This document shows positions 22,701 to 34,128 of a stretch of 64,000 nucleotides of DNA, piece by piece. This stretch comes from Datisca glomerata (lineage: Eukaryota; Streptophyta; Magnoliopsida; Cucurbitales; Datiscaceae): contig QANY01004715.1 in the NCBI GenBank assembly GCA_003255025.1, forward strand, positions 1,716,501-1,780,500, given 5' to 3'. The notes beneath the pieces are model-generated. The model worked only from the letters and a program-made list of their open reading frames with translations, was not told the DNA's origin and did not search any database. The position numbers and the translations under genes are program-made. How positions within the stretch are numbered: position 1 is the first letter of the stretch; each line of letters opens with the position of its first letter.

Positions 22701-25700
22701 AAGGTCCCCAAAGGTCTGTGTGTATTAATTCAAAAGGCATAGAAGCCCGAGATACAGATTTAGAAAACGGTAGCCGATGAGACGTGGCTTGTTGACAAGC
22801 ATTACAAAAAGATAAACTAGTCTTTTTTGATGTTGACAGATTACAAGTAGATATAATATGAGCAACTATATCACTAGATGGATGCCCTAAACGAGAGTGC
22901 CACAGATTTGGATCCGAGGTGGAAGCCGCAAAGAGCTGGACAGGGGAAGCTGAACGGGATGAAGGAGAAAATGAACTAGAGACACGGTAAATGCCCTGAA
23001 CAAAATGACCCGTGAGAAGAACTTGCTTGCTACCTGATGTTTAACAAAGAAACAATCGGGGTAAAATTCAACAAATGCATTGTTATCAAGACAGAGTTTA
23101 GAGACACTTAAAAGATTTTTGGAGATGATAAACTTGGGAGAGATGAAGCACTGAGTTATAGGCAGGCAATTGTGCATAACCAACGTGAGAAATAGGAGTT
23201 GTCTTATCATTTCCCACAGTGATCTGATCAGCCCCAGTGAATGGTTGAGCAGCCTCTAGTAAATTCAAATCTGGTGTGAAATGAATACAATCTAATATGA
23301 AAGAATGAAATATTGTTGTATTCCTTAATTTGGAAAAGAAGAGTATGCCAGTATATATAGAGTTAGCTCAGCAAATATGCGCCAAAACTGAACCAAGGAC
23401 ACGTGTCCTGCTACAAGAGGCTACAACCTAAACAATACATCATCAAAAGTAATACAAAATTAGGTAATGCTAATTATGGTTTGACATATACTGAATTTCT
23501 AGTTGACGTTCAAAGAATAATAAAATGAATTTTTTTTCTCACTTCTCTCATAAATTCTCTAGGGATCATGCTGGGGGAAACGATAAGATAAAGCAGCTTG
23601 TACCTGGGATTAAAGTGTACGGCGGCTCCGTTGATAATGTCAAAGGTTGTACAGATACAGTGGAAAATGGTGACAAGATCTCACTGGGTTCCAATGTCAA
23701 TATATTGTGCCTTTTCACGCCTTGGTACTAATTTAGCCTTTACCCATTCGGTATTTTATTTGTTATAATCTTGTCGACTATGGAACTGTATGAGATCCTG
23801 AATAAATGAGATCCCATACAGCCCTCCCTAAACACAATTCCGTCTAATTAGGCTCTTCTACTCTTTCACGTACCTCCCTACCTGGTGACACTGTAATTCT
23901 ACTTCCTTTAAACATGAATCTTTCTTTTACTCTAGAAAGAGGGACTTCCTTTTAAGTTTTACCCTAAAAAGAGAAAAACGTTGAATTAGCTTTAAGATTA
24001 TTCTTTTTTTTCCAGCTCTGTAATTTAAACTTTGTTCGTTATGGACTTGCTCTTATTAGCCACACTAAAGGACATATAAGTTATTACATCACCACTGAAG
24101 AGGGTCAGGATCCAGCTGTTTTCACTGGCGACACACTTGTAAGTTGATTTTGAAGAACCTTCTATTGTTTCTGTTATCATTTTGTGAAGGATGTGATGGT
24201 GATCAGTTCAGTTCTATAATCACTCTTCTTTTCTTTATTCGGTCATATATAAGTAATTAAACAGCTTGAAATACATCTAGAACTAAGATAAGTTGACAAA
24301 AGAGATGGATACCATAAGTTGGGTTTCGGTTGATGGATTGATAATAGTATTTGACATATTGAATATATTCCCTTTGGTGTTTTTTGTGATTAATACATAT
24401 TTTGCCATTTTACCAATAAAAAAAGGATAGCAATTAGCAATGCTTTACTCGCCAAAGAAAGCTTGTCAAAGACTCATAACTTTATTTTATAAGATTATTC
24501 ATTTGTTTTCTCCACAGTTAAATAAAAAGTAGTATGTTATTTGTCTATGTGTAGTTTATTGCTGGTTGTGGAAAGTTTTTTGAAGGAACAGCTGATCAGA
24601 TGTATCAATCACTGTGCGTAACATTGGGTTCATTGCCAAAGCCAACACGGGTCTATTGTGGCCATGAGGTAAATTAATGAAATATATGCGTACACCCCCC
24701 CCCCCTCCTTTTTCGATCTTCTGGATTCCCTTTATATTCCCTTTCTTTCGGGACATTGATGGGATGAACTGCTGGGGCGCCTGTATACCGGTGTCATCGA
24801 TTCTGTAACTTGTTTTATGTTTTTGTTGAGTAGAAATCTAAATTTGGTGCTTTGATTATAAAAAATCGAACTACTTTTATATACCCCTGATCCTTGTCCT
24901 CTGCTAATTTATATAATATCAGTTCATCTAATTTGATTTTCTTTATTAGTTTGGAGTTACCTTATGTAACTCACCTTTATCTTCGCACTTCACCACCCTA
25001 ACTCCTACTCCCTCATTACCTTCTTTAGAGAAATTTTCAAGAAACTAGATCAATGCAACATCCACTGCATATCGTCTATTGTCATAGGCTGAGACAAAAT
25101 CACAACTTGAACCACGAATGAAAAAGAAAACAGAGTAGGAACTAGAATGGAGATATAATCCTGAATGTGGTATTTCTTGGGTCACTTCACTGTCCTCCAA
25201 AGCTCATTGCTGTCACGAGACTCACGACCGTAACATTGGGGTCGTGACAGCTGAAAGATTGTATACGTCCTGATTTATTACTAATTCTAAGTGTAAATAG
25301 AATGGCTATCAGAACTTCCTTTGGCCAAAGTTATGTCATGGTCTTACAACTTTCTTCTTAGTTCTTACTCGATGGAAAAGTCAAGCTTTTCTTTTGTCTT
25401 TTTCAGTACACAGTAAAGAACTTGCAGTTTGCTCTGACTATTGAACCAGACAATACGAGGATTCAACATAAGTTATCATGGGCTCAAGTTCAACGCAAGT
25501 CGGGTCTACCCACTGTTCCCTCAACCATCGAGGAAGAGACGGAGACAAACCCATTCATGCGGGTTGATCTACCAGAAGTTCAAGTATAATTATCGTTCCG
25601 TAACCTTTTTTTTCACGGTGTTGAATAATGAAATGTGTGTTTGTTCTGTTAGAGAGTTTGTTGGGTATCTGTATCACTGATATTGGCTTTCCCTCGTGTA

Positions 25701-25778
25701 CAGAAGATGATTGGTGGCCGGTCTCCTGTTGAAGCTCTTCGGGAGATGAGGCGGCTGAAGGATAATTGGAGAGGCTGA
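19754..25778 (+). CDS. GLX2: Cytosolic glyoxalase II (hydroxyacylglutathione hydrolase)
   Basis: Seven exons: 19754-19800, 19894-20016, 23563-23724, 24060-24138, 24555-24668, 25407-25583 and 25704-25778. They join in frame to 258 codons plus TGA, the length I recall for the plant cytosolic enzyme. It hydrolyses S-lactoylglutathione to D-lactate and glutathione, the second step of methylglyoxal detoxification. The metallo-beta-lactamase motif THHHWDH is at residues 53-59. Further motifs are [18 protein letters not shown] and YCGHEYTVKNL. The start [16 protein letters not shown] matches the family start without a transit peptide. Intron 2 is 3.5 kb because a copia element lies in it in antisense, yet all exons and splice sites are intact. 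The outer LTR element ends 466 bp upstream, so the promoter may overlap it. Confidence 0.96.
20122..20331 (-). repeat. Copia 3' LTR
   Basis: On the minus strand it starts TGTTAAACCATAATTAGC. Pairs with 23282-23486; shared blocks include TATTCCTTAATTTGGAAAAG and CTGCTACAAGAGGCTACAAC. A purine-rich minus-strand run (rc of CCCCCCTCAAATT) next to it is the likely polypurine tract. The outer boundary is uncertain by about 10 bp. Confidence 0.85.
20500..21577 (-). pseudogene. Copia reverse transcriptase/RNase H, nearly whole but disrupted
   Basis: The frame at 20639-21577 (312 codons) has [13 protein letters not shown], the [14 protein letters not shown] block, the active-site [21 protein letters not shown] and [11 protein letters not shown]. 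The RNase H region follows, with [14 protein letters not shown]. The C-terminal RNase H end is shifted into the frame at 20500-20802. Confidence 0.92.
21797..23250 (-). pseudogene. Copia protease remnant, GAG-pre-integrase and integrase, broken
   Basis: Protease-to-pre-integrase sequence is at 22887-23250 ([20 protein letters not shown]). The catalytic core is at 22570-22820 ([20 protein letters not shown]). The core end is at 22229-22450 ([19 protein letters not shown], then [18 protein letters not shown]). The C-terminal linker is at 21797-22201. The part with the third catalytic residue is interrupted by the poly-C and N stretch at 22482-22523. Confidence 0.85.
22482..22523. other. Poly-C run with a 10-base sequence gap
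   Basis: About 15 C, then 10 N (22496-22505), then about 18 C, inside the integrase sequence. The C run is probably a sequencing or assembly artefact, because integrase coding sequence continues on both sides. Confidence 0.85.
23282..23486 (-). repeat. Copia 5' LTR
   Basis: Plus-strand start TGAATACAATCTAATATG and end GGTTTGACA, so it has TG...CA ends. It differs from the other LTR at scattered positions, suggesting an insertion of some age. Confidence 0.85.
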
Positions 25779-26876
25779 TCCATGATACTTTATCTTGGTT
25801 GGTGGTAGCGGATTCTGCCCTTATAATGTTCTTAGAGAATGTACAAGCTGTAGATATAATAATGACTGATGCGCACTGGATAAAGCTTGTTCAAATAATG
25901 ATTAAGGCGAAGCATGACCTTTCACCTTACATGGCCTTATAAGGGAAGATAATTCTTTGATCATTGCTTGGGTTTATTCTGTCGAGTATGAGCCATGTTT
26001 TATTGGCGTTTATTATCAATATTTGTTATTCTTGTTCATATTTTGGTGCCGAAATAGATTCATGACAAGGGAAATGGTGGCAGCCGGTAGGAAAGGAATA
26101 AGTATGGTTGAAAGGTTAATGGGCGGAGTTTATCGAAAGCATGCCACTGATGTGAAGTTGCTCGTATTGTTTGATTAGTGATGACATTTCTCACTTTCTG
26201 ATTTCTTGCCACACGCCATGAATTTTGATTTCTGATTTCTTATGTACTTGATGTCCTTTTTGTTCTAAATGGTGGATAAGGAATTAATAGTAAGAGGATC
26301 GAGCAATTTCTCTTAAATTTTATCATTCTAAGCAGGAGATAATAGTTTGATTTAAGGAATCATCGCAATAGATTGAGCAAGCTAAAAACAAGTATATGTA
26401 GGTTGGCTAATGGCCATCTTTGATTGAAAATTTGTATCTTGTAGGAAAACATATACATACACACCAGTTAGCGGTTATATATTAATTTCCTTATCAAGGC
26501 TCAAAATGAAAGCTTTTTAATTTAGGATGAGTAGTCTTCTTAGCTTTCTCTTTCTTTTGCACTTAGCTGATAGTTAACTTATTGCAGCAGGGAGTTAAGG
26601 TATTTTCCTTTCACCCATTTTTTGTCATCTGGCTTTATTATCAGCAACTACCTATTACAATGATCTGCTTAGACGAAGGGAATTCATGTACAAATTTTAA
26701 CATCAAACGACTAGTGAAGTCATTAATAGTTTCTCTGCATGGACAAAGCTCTATACTGCTTAGTAGAGAATAAGCTGCTGGTTCTATAAATTTGAAACAT
26801 AACCCACATGACATGACTAAATCCCAGTTCCTATCATAATGCGCAGAGGCATTAAAAGAAAATAACATAAACTAAG
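25779..26876. other. Spacer between convergent glyoxalase II and C2 genes
   Basis: Holds the glyoxalase II 3' UTR and the facing 3' end of the C2 gene. Short frames at 25957-26178 and 26582-26773 show no domain. No repeat is recognised. Confidence 0.55.
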
Positions 26877-28067
26877 TCAAAAGGGAGGATCATTTGTGAT
26901 AGTTAGACTAGCATCTTGTAAGCCAGAAGGAACATCAAAACCAGACATAAAGTCATCACCAAAGATAACAGCACCAGCTGCCAGTGCTCCAGCACCTAAT
27001 CCCATTCCAAAAGCACCAGGTCCTTTATTCCGATTAAACGCTGCTCCAGATGACCGCATATTGATATATGTCTCCTGCAAACGATCCGTTCTTGGAATAA
27101 AAGTTGGTATGTAACCTACATTTGAGGGTGGAAGAGGTGGTGGTGGTGGTGGAGTTCGATGGCTATGGCTGGGTCCACCACCAGTATCACCACCCGTTGC
27201 AGATGGTTTGAAGTAGTTTGTAGGCGGGAGCACCGAATGTCTAATGGGGATATTTGTATGTAATTGGTTGTCTGGCTTATGCACCGAACCTCGATGATGT
27301 GGATCGTAGGCTTGTGCTGGTCCTGGTCCATCTTCTGTTGCCAATGTGATCGTAATGCCCTCATCTGCCACCCAAAAATCCAACCTCTTTAAAATCCAAC
27401 AGAATATTTTTTTCCAATTAAAGTTGCGTTAAATAGTACTAAAAATGAATGAAAATACAACCACATGGGTTAACGGGGGTAGTCCAACAAACTCCAAAAC
27501 TCCATATTTATTTAGAAAAAAAAGTTGACCGAAAAAAGTAGCAAACTTTTTGTTCTATGATCATTGTTATAATTCATTTGAAGGTAAATCTCAATCGCAT
27601 GAATTACCTGGATATGAAAGAGGGTCAGTCATTTCCTGAGAAATGTGAATTGAGATATCAATAAAACCCTGAGGCTTGCTCGAATTCCTTTTTTTTCGCA
27701 ACTGGTAGCTCCCTACTTGTCCAGTTTTGGGTCTTGACACTTGGTTCTCCTGGTTATACTTCGTCATGAACTCTTTCAGGACAATAGTTGCAGTTCCTTG
27801 CAGCCTCTCTGCTAGAAAGAAGGGCTCTCTACTATAAACTTCAACGTTCAATGCCAGATCCTTAAAGTTGGGCTTCGATTCATCAATTAAAGTTGCAAAC
27901 TTGGTGTTCCATACAGGATTTCCATTTCCACAAGCATCAATTTTGGTGCAGTATTTGTTAGAGGGATCAATCCACCCAACTGCATACCATTGGAGCTTCC
28001 AAAGCGATGAAGAATGCCGAAGCCCTCGAGCAGATATCAGGCTGACTTCCACCCATATTTTCCCCAT
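26877..28067 (-). CDS. C2-domain protein with Pro-rich linker and Gly/Ala-rich C terminus
   Basis: Two exons, 27608-28067 and 26877-27364, joined GT-AG in frame to 315 codons. The start is taken at MGKIWVEVSLISARGL because it begins the first C2 beta strand directly; an upstream ATG would add 13 residues. Residues 1-120 or so look like a C2 domain (WYAVGWIDPSNKYCTKI, then GNPVWNTKFATLID). Such domains bind phospholipid, often with calcium. The second half has a PPPPPPLPP run and ends with GAFGMGLGAGALAAGAVIFG, a hydrophobic Gly/Ala stretch seen in SRC2-like plant proteins that may contact membrane. The partner and role are unknown. Confidence 0.88.
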
Positions 28068-28664
28068 TACTACAATCAACAAAATTGAAGATATGTTGAA
28101 GGACAAGTTTCTTTCGTTCGTTCGTGTAGATGATGAGGTTCCTTTTACTTTTTGGTAGAGTTGATTACCATTGTAGAAAAGTGATGCAGTTTGTTTTGCA
28201 ATTTGTGGACGGCTTCTTTACTTTGATGGCTTAAAAAGTCTTATTCCCAAGCATCACTGTGGCCCTGTGGGTGGGGAAACCTTTTCTTTGCTCAATTGCT
28301 TTACAGTTGGAAAGAAAACCGCGTGATATTACCAAAATACTTCATAAGCCTACAATCTGTATACATTAGTTAAATAATTGATAAAAAAACAATTTTCCCA
28401 CCGGCGCTATCAAATAACTTGAGTGACGATTTTTTTATGTATATGGAAACACATCAACATACTATTAACAATTCTCACTGGTATCACATTCACCACACAT
28501 CTCAATTCACACCACTTCTCTCCCTATACCTTTTCGTTTCAATATCACGTCTTATGATCTGCAAAAATGGAAGGAAAAGTATAAAAGAAAAGACAAGAAC
28601 AATCATTTTTAAATTCCATTTCAGTTGAGCTAAGGAATTCCTAAATGCCAATTCTTACTCATGT

Positions 28665-31049
28665 CTATGATGTGTGATCTTTAGAAGATGCAAAGGGAAC
28701 TCTAAGTGGCGGAGCTAACAACAATCTCCGACCCGCACGTACAACCATCCCTCTGCCTTCAGGGTGTGTTGAAACTTTCTTCGCATACATCATTGTGGTG
28801 GAGTCCAATATGTCATTTCCAAAACCACAAGCCTTGAAAAACAAACTGAAACAGAACCAAAGGAAATTACAATTAGCACCCAACGTCTGCAGGTGGTACT
28901 CCATAAAACTCATGTCTAAATGCTATGCTTCCCAATCCGTACATGATTCATACCCAGCGGCATAGGAAGCAATTTACTATCTACCTAGGAAGATTGTAAG
29001 ATTTCTCCATCGTCCCGGGTGTAGGGTTGAGGGAAAACTAATATAACTCAAAAAGGCAGTAGGTCTTCGGTGGGGTACATCAGAATGGGGGATGATTCCT
29101 ACACATTGGATTAAAGTCGAAAGTTGGGAGTATCGTTTTTTTTTATCTTCAATCGAGATTCGAGCATTTTAGTCTCCTAGGGCAATATCTCTCTTCCCTC
29201 TCATTATAAAGGGAGGGTGAGGTAGAAGCAGAAAGCCACAAGAAGACCAAAAATTGGAGCATAAGGTAAGTAGTAAAAATAAATGACCTTTCACTGTTTG
29301 TGGCTCGGCAAATAGGAGTTCTTAGTACTTGAAAGTCTTACACAGGAAAAAAAAACACATATTGTTTATGACCACTGGGTACGGGTCAAAATCCGGGTGT
29401 CTGATAAGAATAATGTAGAACCTACTGAAGCAAATCATAATCACCAGACTTGAGTTTGAGAACGGAATCACGTGAACATCTCTCTTTCTCATACTCTTTA
29501 ACAAAAAGAGTTTAGAAAGACATTTTGAGGAAATGTGTGAAGGTCAGAACAGTTGGTATAAAAGTTCAGAAGAGATTCCTCAACTGGCCAATCTTTCATT
29601 TGTAATCTTTGAGGTTGCCTAAATTCAATCTTCAAAGACAGTTGAGCATCTGCTGTGTAGAGTTCTGTTATGTTTCTTTTCTTTTCTTGCAAAAATCGTT
29701 GTTTTGGTGGCTCTTTGTTTTTGGTCCGTTTGAACTTCACTACACTTATTTCGTATAGATGATTATATTTCTCTCATTCATTCAGGAAAAAAAAAACACC
29801 ACACTTGAGTAGATAAAATGACGGACAGATTTAGACCTGCCAGTTACCTCTCTTTCTTGGAGCAGAGGGCTGCTATGTCATAAATGCCTTTATTTGTGAG
29901 CATTCTGCAAGGAGTAAAATAATAAGACATCATAGAAGGGTAATTTTTATCTTCCCTGATGAGTATAATTATATGCTGCAAAGTTCTAGCCTTCTAGGTA
30001 AGGATCACAAAAAGTGATATCGCTATATAGTTTGTAAGGATAAGTCGAAGCCAAAGATTATGTTATCCAAAATAAATATGAAGTAACATAATTACGTGTC
30101 TAGACTTGAAATACTATAAGAGCTAAAGTATGAAGTATAAGAATAAGTAGGGAGAAAGACAAAGTTCACTGAAAGAAAACTGTGTCAAACAATTTAGTAC
30201 GGCAGTTCTTGATTTTCTTGAGGTTACTTCATAGGCCTTTTCTTTTCCTGGGATAAGAATATCACATGCTTACGGAGCACTTGAAAAATCAATTCGGTTA
30301 AAGGAAATTGTTAAACCTTACAATTCTTTCAACTATCATCTGCCCAATTCCCATTCCTTGTAGAGGAGGTATAACCTGAAACGCAATGAAGCACAACTAT
30401 AAGAGTCACAAAGAGGTTGATTTGGGGTATTCTGCCAAATACCCAACGCTATTAAAAACACTCAGTTACCAAATTTATCAATCAAATTATGTACCATTAC
30501 ATCATAGATTGAAGCAGTCAATCCATGATCAGAAATGGCGCGGCCAAAGCCAACCAATTGGCCGTCGACAGGAGAGACAGGCACCATCACTCTCTGGCAG
30601 AGGCTCCCCAGACTCGTGATCACTCTCGTAACCTCCGTTAAAGATGTTTCTGATGATGGGGAAGGGAAACCAGTACCAGTAGAGGTAGGGTTTATATGTT
30701 GAGGGTTGCAGAAGACAGAAACGAGGATTGAGCTGTGGGAGAGAGCTATGCGGAGCTTGTGAATGTCCACTGCTTCAACTCGGCCATGAGAGTCGACATA
30801 ATTAGGGAATCGGTGGCAGGACAGATTGCAGGCGCTGTATAGGGCTCTAAGCTCATGGGGTTTAATATGGGTTGAATTTGTAGATATATACAGTGGAAGA
30901 GGAACAAATGTTGGTGGTTGTAGGGGCAAAGATACCTCTGATTGTCGCTTCTTGGCCCTGCTTCTTCGTGTTGCCCATCTCAATTCCATATAGTTAGTCC
31001 TATAACTCTTCACCGCATTCATTGAACTGCCACCGGCGCCAATCTCCAT
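28665..31049 (-). CDS. GNAT-family N-acetyltransferase, probably plastid type
   Basis: Four exons: 30495-31049, 30317-30375, 29848-29904 and 28665-28845. They join in frame to 283 codons plus stop. The acetyl-CoA loop is split over exon 2: VIPPLQGMGIGQMIVERIVR, fitting the Q/RxxGxG/A motif. Before it comes GQLVGFGRAISDHGLTASIYDVM, and after it IYDIAALCSKKESLFFKACG, the usual order of GNAT strands 4 to 6. The family transfers acetyl groups to amines or protein lysines/N termini. Residues 1-70 are Ser/Arg-rich and could be a plastid transit peptide (inference). A long-inverted-repeat element begins only about 80 bp upstream of the start codon. Confidence 0.92.
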
Positions 31050-31482
31050 TTCCGTTAACTCACTCTCTCCCTCCTCACGCTATCTTCAAGGGAAATTTTC
31101 AGGTTCAGACGTTTGGGAGGGAGTTTAAATATAAAGACTATTTAGATTGTTTTTAAAAAGGTTTGTGAAGTTTTTTTTATGTAGTAAAAGATATATTTAT
31201 CCTTTATACTAAATTTCATTTTAGTCCCCTCTCCCACTTTCTTCCAAAATCACTCTATGTGAAACCCTTGTTTCTGCAAAGAACTCTCTTTGCAATTCCT
31301 TTCGTCTTTGCCTTCCTTCATCTCTACCTCATTCCATCTTCGTGGTAGTCTCCTTTTGTTTCCCTTGCTTTAGCGAAGCTTCGCGATTGCAGTTCGAAAC
31401 CTCAGTTTCCAACGAAGTTGTGCGATTATCGGTCAAAAACCTTCTCCTCCAGTGAAGTCGAAGCTTCTCTCTCCGACCAAGT

Positions 31483-32760
31483 ATGGCTTCACCCCTTCAT
31501 TATTTGCAAGAGTTAGATTTCTTCCTGTCAGTTGGGAGTGGTCTGACTTTGAATCTCACAGCTTGGTTGCCTCGCTTAAGAATTGTTATCCTACATAGTC
31601 TTATACTCTCTGACTTGAGAGTCATGTATCTTCTTAAGCATTCGTACTGGTTCTACATTTATAAAGGTATAAATTCCATTACTTTCTTCTCTGTTTTTCT
31701 CTTCATCTCTATGTTGCGATATTGTTTAGTTGATAAATTATCATATGTAGAGGTGTTCATGGTTCGGTTTGGCAAATTTTTGGTTGAAAACTGAACTGAA
31801 CCAAAACTTTGGTTCGACAATAAAATCGAAACCAAACCGTGAATGTTAAAAGAACCGAACTGAATCAAACCGCAAGTTTCGGTTCGGTTCTTCGGTTTAG
31901 TATTATCAATTAAAAATAATTTCTAAATGATATTATTAAAAAAATAATATAAAATCAAAAATATTATTCGGTTCGATTCGGTTTTATATGAAAGTATATA
32001 TAAAAATATAAAAAATATATATTAATTAAATGTTTCAGTTCGATTCAAAAACTACCAAAATTTCAAACCGAACCGAAACTTCAATTCGGAAATATAATTG
32101 AACCAAACTGAACACATATATAGAACTGACCAAACCAGTCAGTTTCAATTTGGTTCGGTTCGATTCAGTTCGATTTGGTTTTGAACACCCCTAATCATAT
32201 GGTTAATAACCTGATGCTGGTTTATGTCTTTCGGCAGAATATTGACAAAATCCCCCTGGTTAATTGCCCATTTTTTCGTCATTCATGTAAGCCAAAATTC
32301 TTTTCATATTTCTCCTTTATAATTTCCTATTTATTGCGTTGGTTCTTTATGAGGTTACCTGAGGTGTGCTTTGGAAAAAGAAATGAGGACTTGAATGTAA
32401 ATTAATCTTCTCTGAATTTGGTACTTATCTGTTTGTAGAGAGCTTCTGATGAAATATTTGATTGCTTTCATGGTAAGCAATTGTGGGAACTATGTAAAGA
32501 GAAGTATGAACCACTTTGGCTTAAATGAGGGAACCATTGCAATCTCGAGTTGTATCATGAGTATATCCACCTCAAAAAGTTTGTATCAACTGTGGAGAAG
32601 TCTCATTCCCAACGATTCAGTAGTTTTTGAATGGGTGTAGATCAGTTAGAGAAGCCTCGAAAGAGTACCGATATTTTTGAAGTTCCGAGGAAGCACTGAT
32701 CGAAGAAAGAAACCAAGGCCAAGCACCCATAAACATGACATTGAAGACTGTAGATTTTAG
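31483..32760 (+). pseudogene. Captured alpha/beta hydrolase gene fragment (ABHD17-like) with introns
   Basis: Three pieces keep the exon order of plant ABHD17-type hydrolases (family recognised from memory). 31525-31666 reads VGSGLTLNLTAWLPRLR, then LSDLRVMYLLKHSYWF, and ends at a good donor. 32238-32287 reads NIDKIPLVNCP, with its donor site damaged. 32439-32760 reads DCFHGKQLWELCKEKYEPLW, then an in-frame TGA, then ELYHEYIHLKKFVSTVEKS and DQLEKPRKSTDIFEVPRK. The last is the Ser/Thr/Asp-rich tail of this family. Introns remain, so capture was from DNA rather than mRNA. The N-terminal half of the gene is absent. Confidence 0.85.
31748..32193. mobile_element. hAT-type MITE, 446 bp
   Basis: Ends TAGAGGTGTTCA and (reverse complement) TAGGGGTGTTCA, flanked by the exact 8-bp duplication ATCATATG (31740-31747 and 32194-32201). 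The body is full of GGTTCGGTTCGGTTT-like runs in both orientations. It lies in the intron between the first and second captured hydrolase exons. Confidence 0.93.
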
Positions 32761-32984
32761 AATGTTCTTCAGTCTCTATTAGGAATTTTGAATCTGCTTA
32801 GATATTATTCTGTCTCTGTTAGGCATTTGAATTTACTTAGATATTGTTATGTTTTGAGATGCTATCATATTGTTAATGAAGGAATGTTCAATTGTTTGGG
32901 ATGATCTTATACTGTTAATGAAAGAATGGATAAATTATGTGGGATGTCATACAGACCCTATATTGTCTTGTTTTCTATTTGCTT

Positions 32985-33765
32985 TGGTAGACCATGGTCT
33001 AGCAGAAAATATTCTACTAGACCATGGTCTAGTAAGTGTTAATTTTAACACAAAATTGCGAGACCATGGCTAGCAATGCTAGACCATGGTCTAGTAACCT
33101 GGCACGTGAAAAAATATTTTTGTTTTGGGACGATCTTATATTGTAGATGCAAGTTGTTTGTGATGTCATAATTACAGACTATATATTGCCATGTTTCTGT
33201 TTGCTCTGGTAGATCATGATCTAGCAGAAAATATATGCTAGACGATTGTAGTCTAGCATAATATTTTTTGCTAGACCATCGTCTAGTAGGGCAAACATAA
33301 ACATGACAATATGATGTCTGTATTTATGACATCCCAAATAACATGCATTAACAATTTAAGATCATCCCAAAACATAAATAATTTTTTCATTTGCCCGGTC
33401 GCTAGACCATGGTCTAGCATAAAATATTGTGCTAGACCATGGTCTAGCAGTTGTGTGTTAAAAATTAACAGTTGCTAAACCATACTCTAGCAGAATCATT
33501 TTCTGCTAGACCATAGTCTAGTAGAGAAAACAAAAACAGAGAAATATGAGGTCTGTAATTATGATATCCCAAACATCATGCATTAACAATATGAGATAAT
33601 CCTAAGACATAAATAATTTTTTCACGTGCCAGGTCGCTAGACAATGGTCTAGTATAAAATATTATACTAGACCACCGTCTACCAATTTTGTGTTAAAATT
33701 AACACTTGCTAGACCATGGTCTAGCAGAATATTTTCCGCTAGACCATGGTCTAGTAAGGCAAACA
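32985..33765. repeat. Array of 16-bp palindromes (CTAGACCATGGTCTAG) in inverted units
   Basis: At least seven near-perfect copies of CTAGACCATGGTCTAG (near 32990, 33020, 33082, 33404, 33432, 33709 and 33738) and about seven degenerate ones. They come in pairs separated by a short AT spacer such as CAGAAAATATTCTA, inside units of about 235 bp. Units left of about 33260 are inverted relative to those to the right. Confidence 0.92.
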
Positions 33766-33945
33766 GAAACAGGGTAATATGATGTCCGTAATTATGAGTC
33801 AAAATAGAATAATATCTAAACATATTCAAATTCCAGCAAAGAGTCACAATGTCATACTATACAACTAAAACTCTCTAATAACATAATAAATATCAACATT
33901 GATTCATATCTTATACGACAACTCTCTGATAACATAATAAACATC

Positions 33946-34128
33946 CTAAAATCTAGAGTCTTCAATGTCGTGCCCATGGGTGCTTGGCCTTGGTTTCTCT
34001 CTCCGATCGATGCTCTTCCTCGAAACTTCAAAAACATCAGTACTCCTTCGAGGCTTCTCTAGCTGATATACTCTATTTCGAGAACTACAGTTCTGTGGGT
34101 TATAAACACCATCTAGATATGGATGCAC
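33946..34128 (-). pseudogene. Second, inverted copy of the hydrolase tail fragment
   Basis: The minus strand reads YLDGVYNPQNCSSRNRVYQL, then EKPRRSTDVFEVSRKSIDRR and EKPRPSTHGHDIEDS. This matches the tail in the plus-strand copy at 32640-32760, here without stops. So the last captured exon is present in both orientations within one element. Confidence 0.82.

Larger units (their letters stand above)
20122..23486 (-). mobile_element. Truncated Ty1/copia element in glyoxalase II intron 2
   Basis: Flanked by LTRs of about 205-210 bp, in minus orientation. The internal part runs from a protease remnant through integrase to reverse transcriptase/RNase H; gag is missing, and only about 2.95 kb is left between the LTRs. 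No convincing target duplication or tRNA-Met primer site is visible. That fits a deletion at the 5' internal end and decay of the flanks. Confidence 0.9.

Noticed and set aside
25205..25255. Small hairpin (GCTGTCACGA...TCGTGACAGC) in glyoxalase II intron 5 as a possible miRNA
   Set aside because: The stem is short and imperfect, and no longer precursor fold is evident; probably a MITE trace or chance.
28868..28913. Upstream methionines in the frame before the last GNAT exon as a separate small gene
   Set aside because: They lie in the intron; the exon starts after the acceptor at 28846-28847 and keeps frame with the other exons.
32870..33073. Pair of similar frames at 32870-33073 (+) and 33662-33847 (-) as a duplicated small gene
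   Set aside because: The similarity comes from inverted copies of the palindrome unit; the repeated DHGL peptide is just the palindrome translated.
32985..33765. CRISPR-like or operator array
   Set aside because: The palindromes have similar AT spacers that belong to a larger inverted unit, and the context is a transposon, so neither a CRISPR nor a bacterial operator applies.
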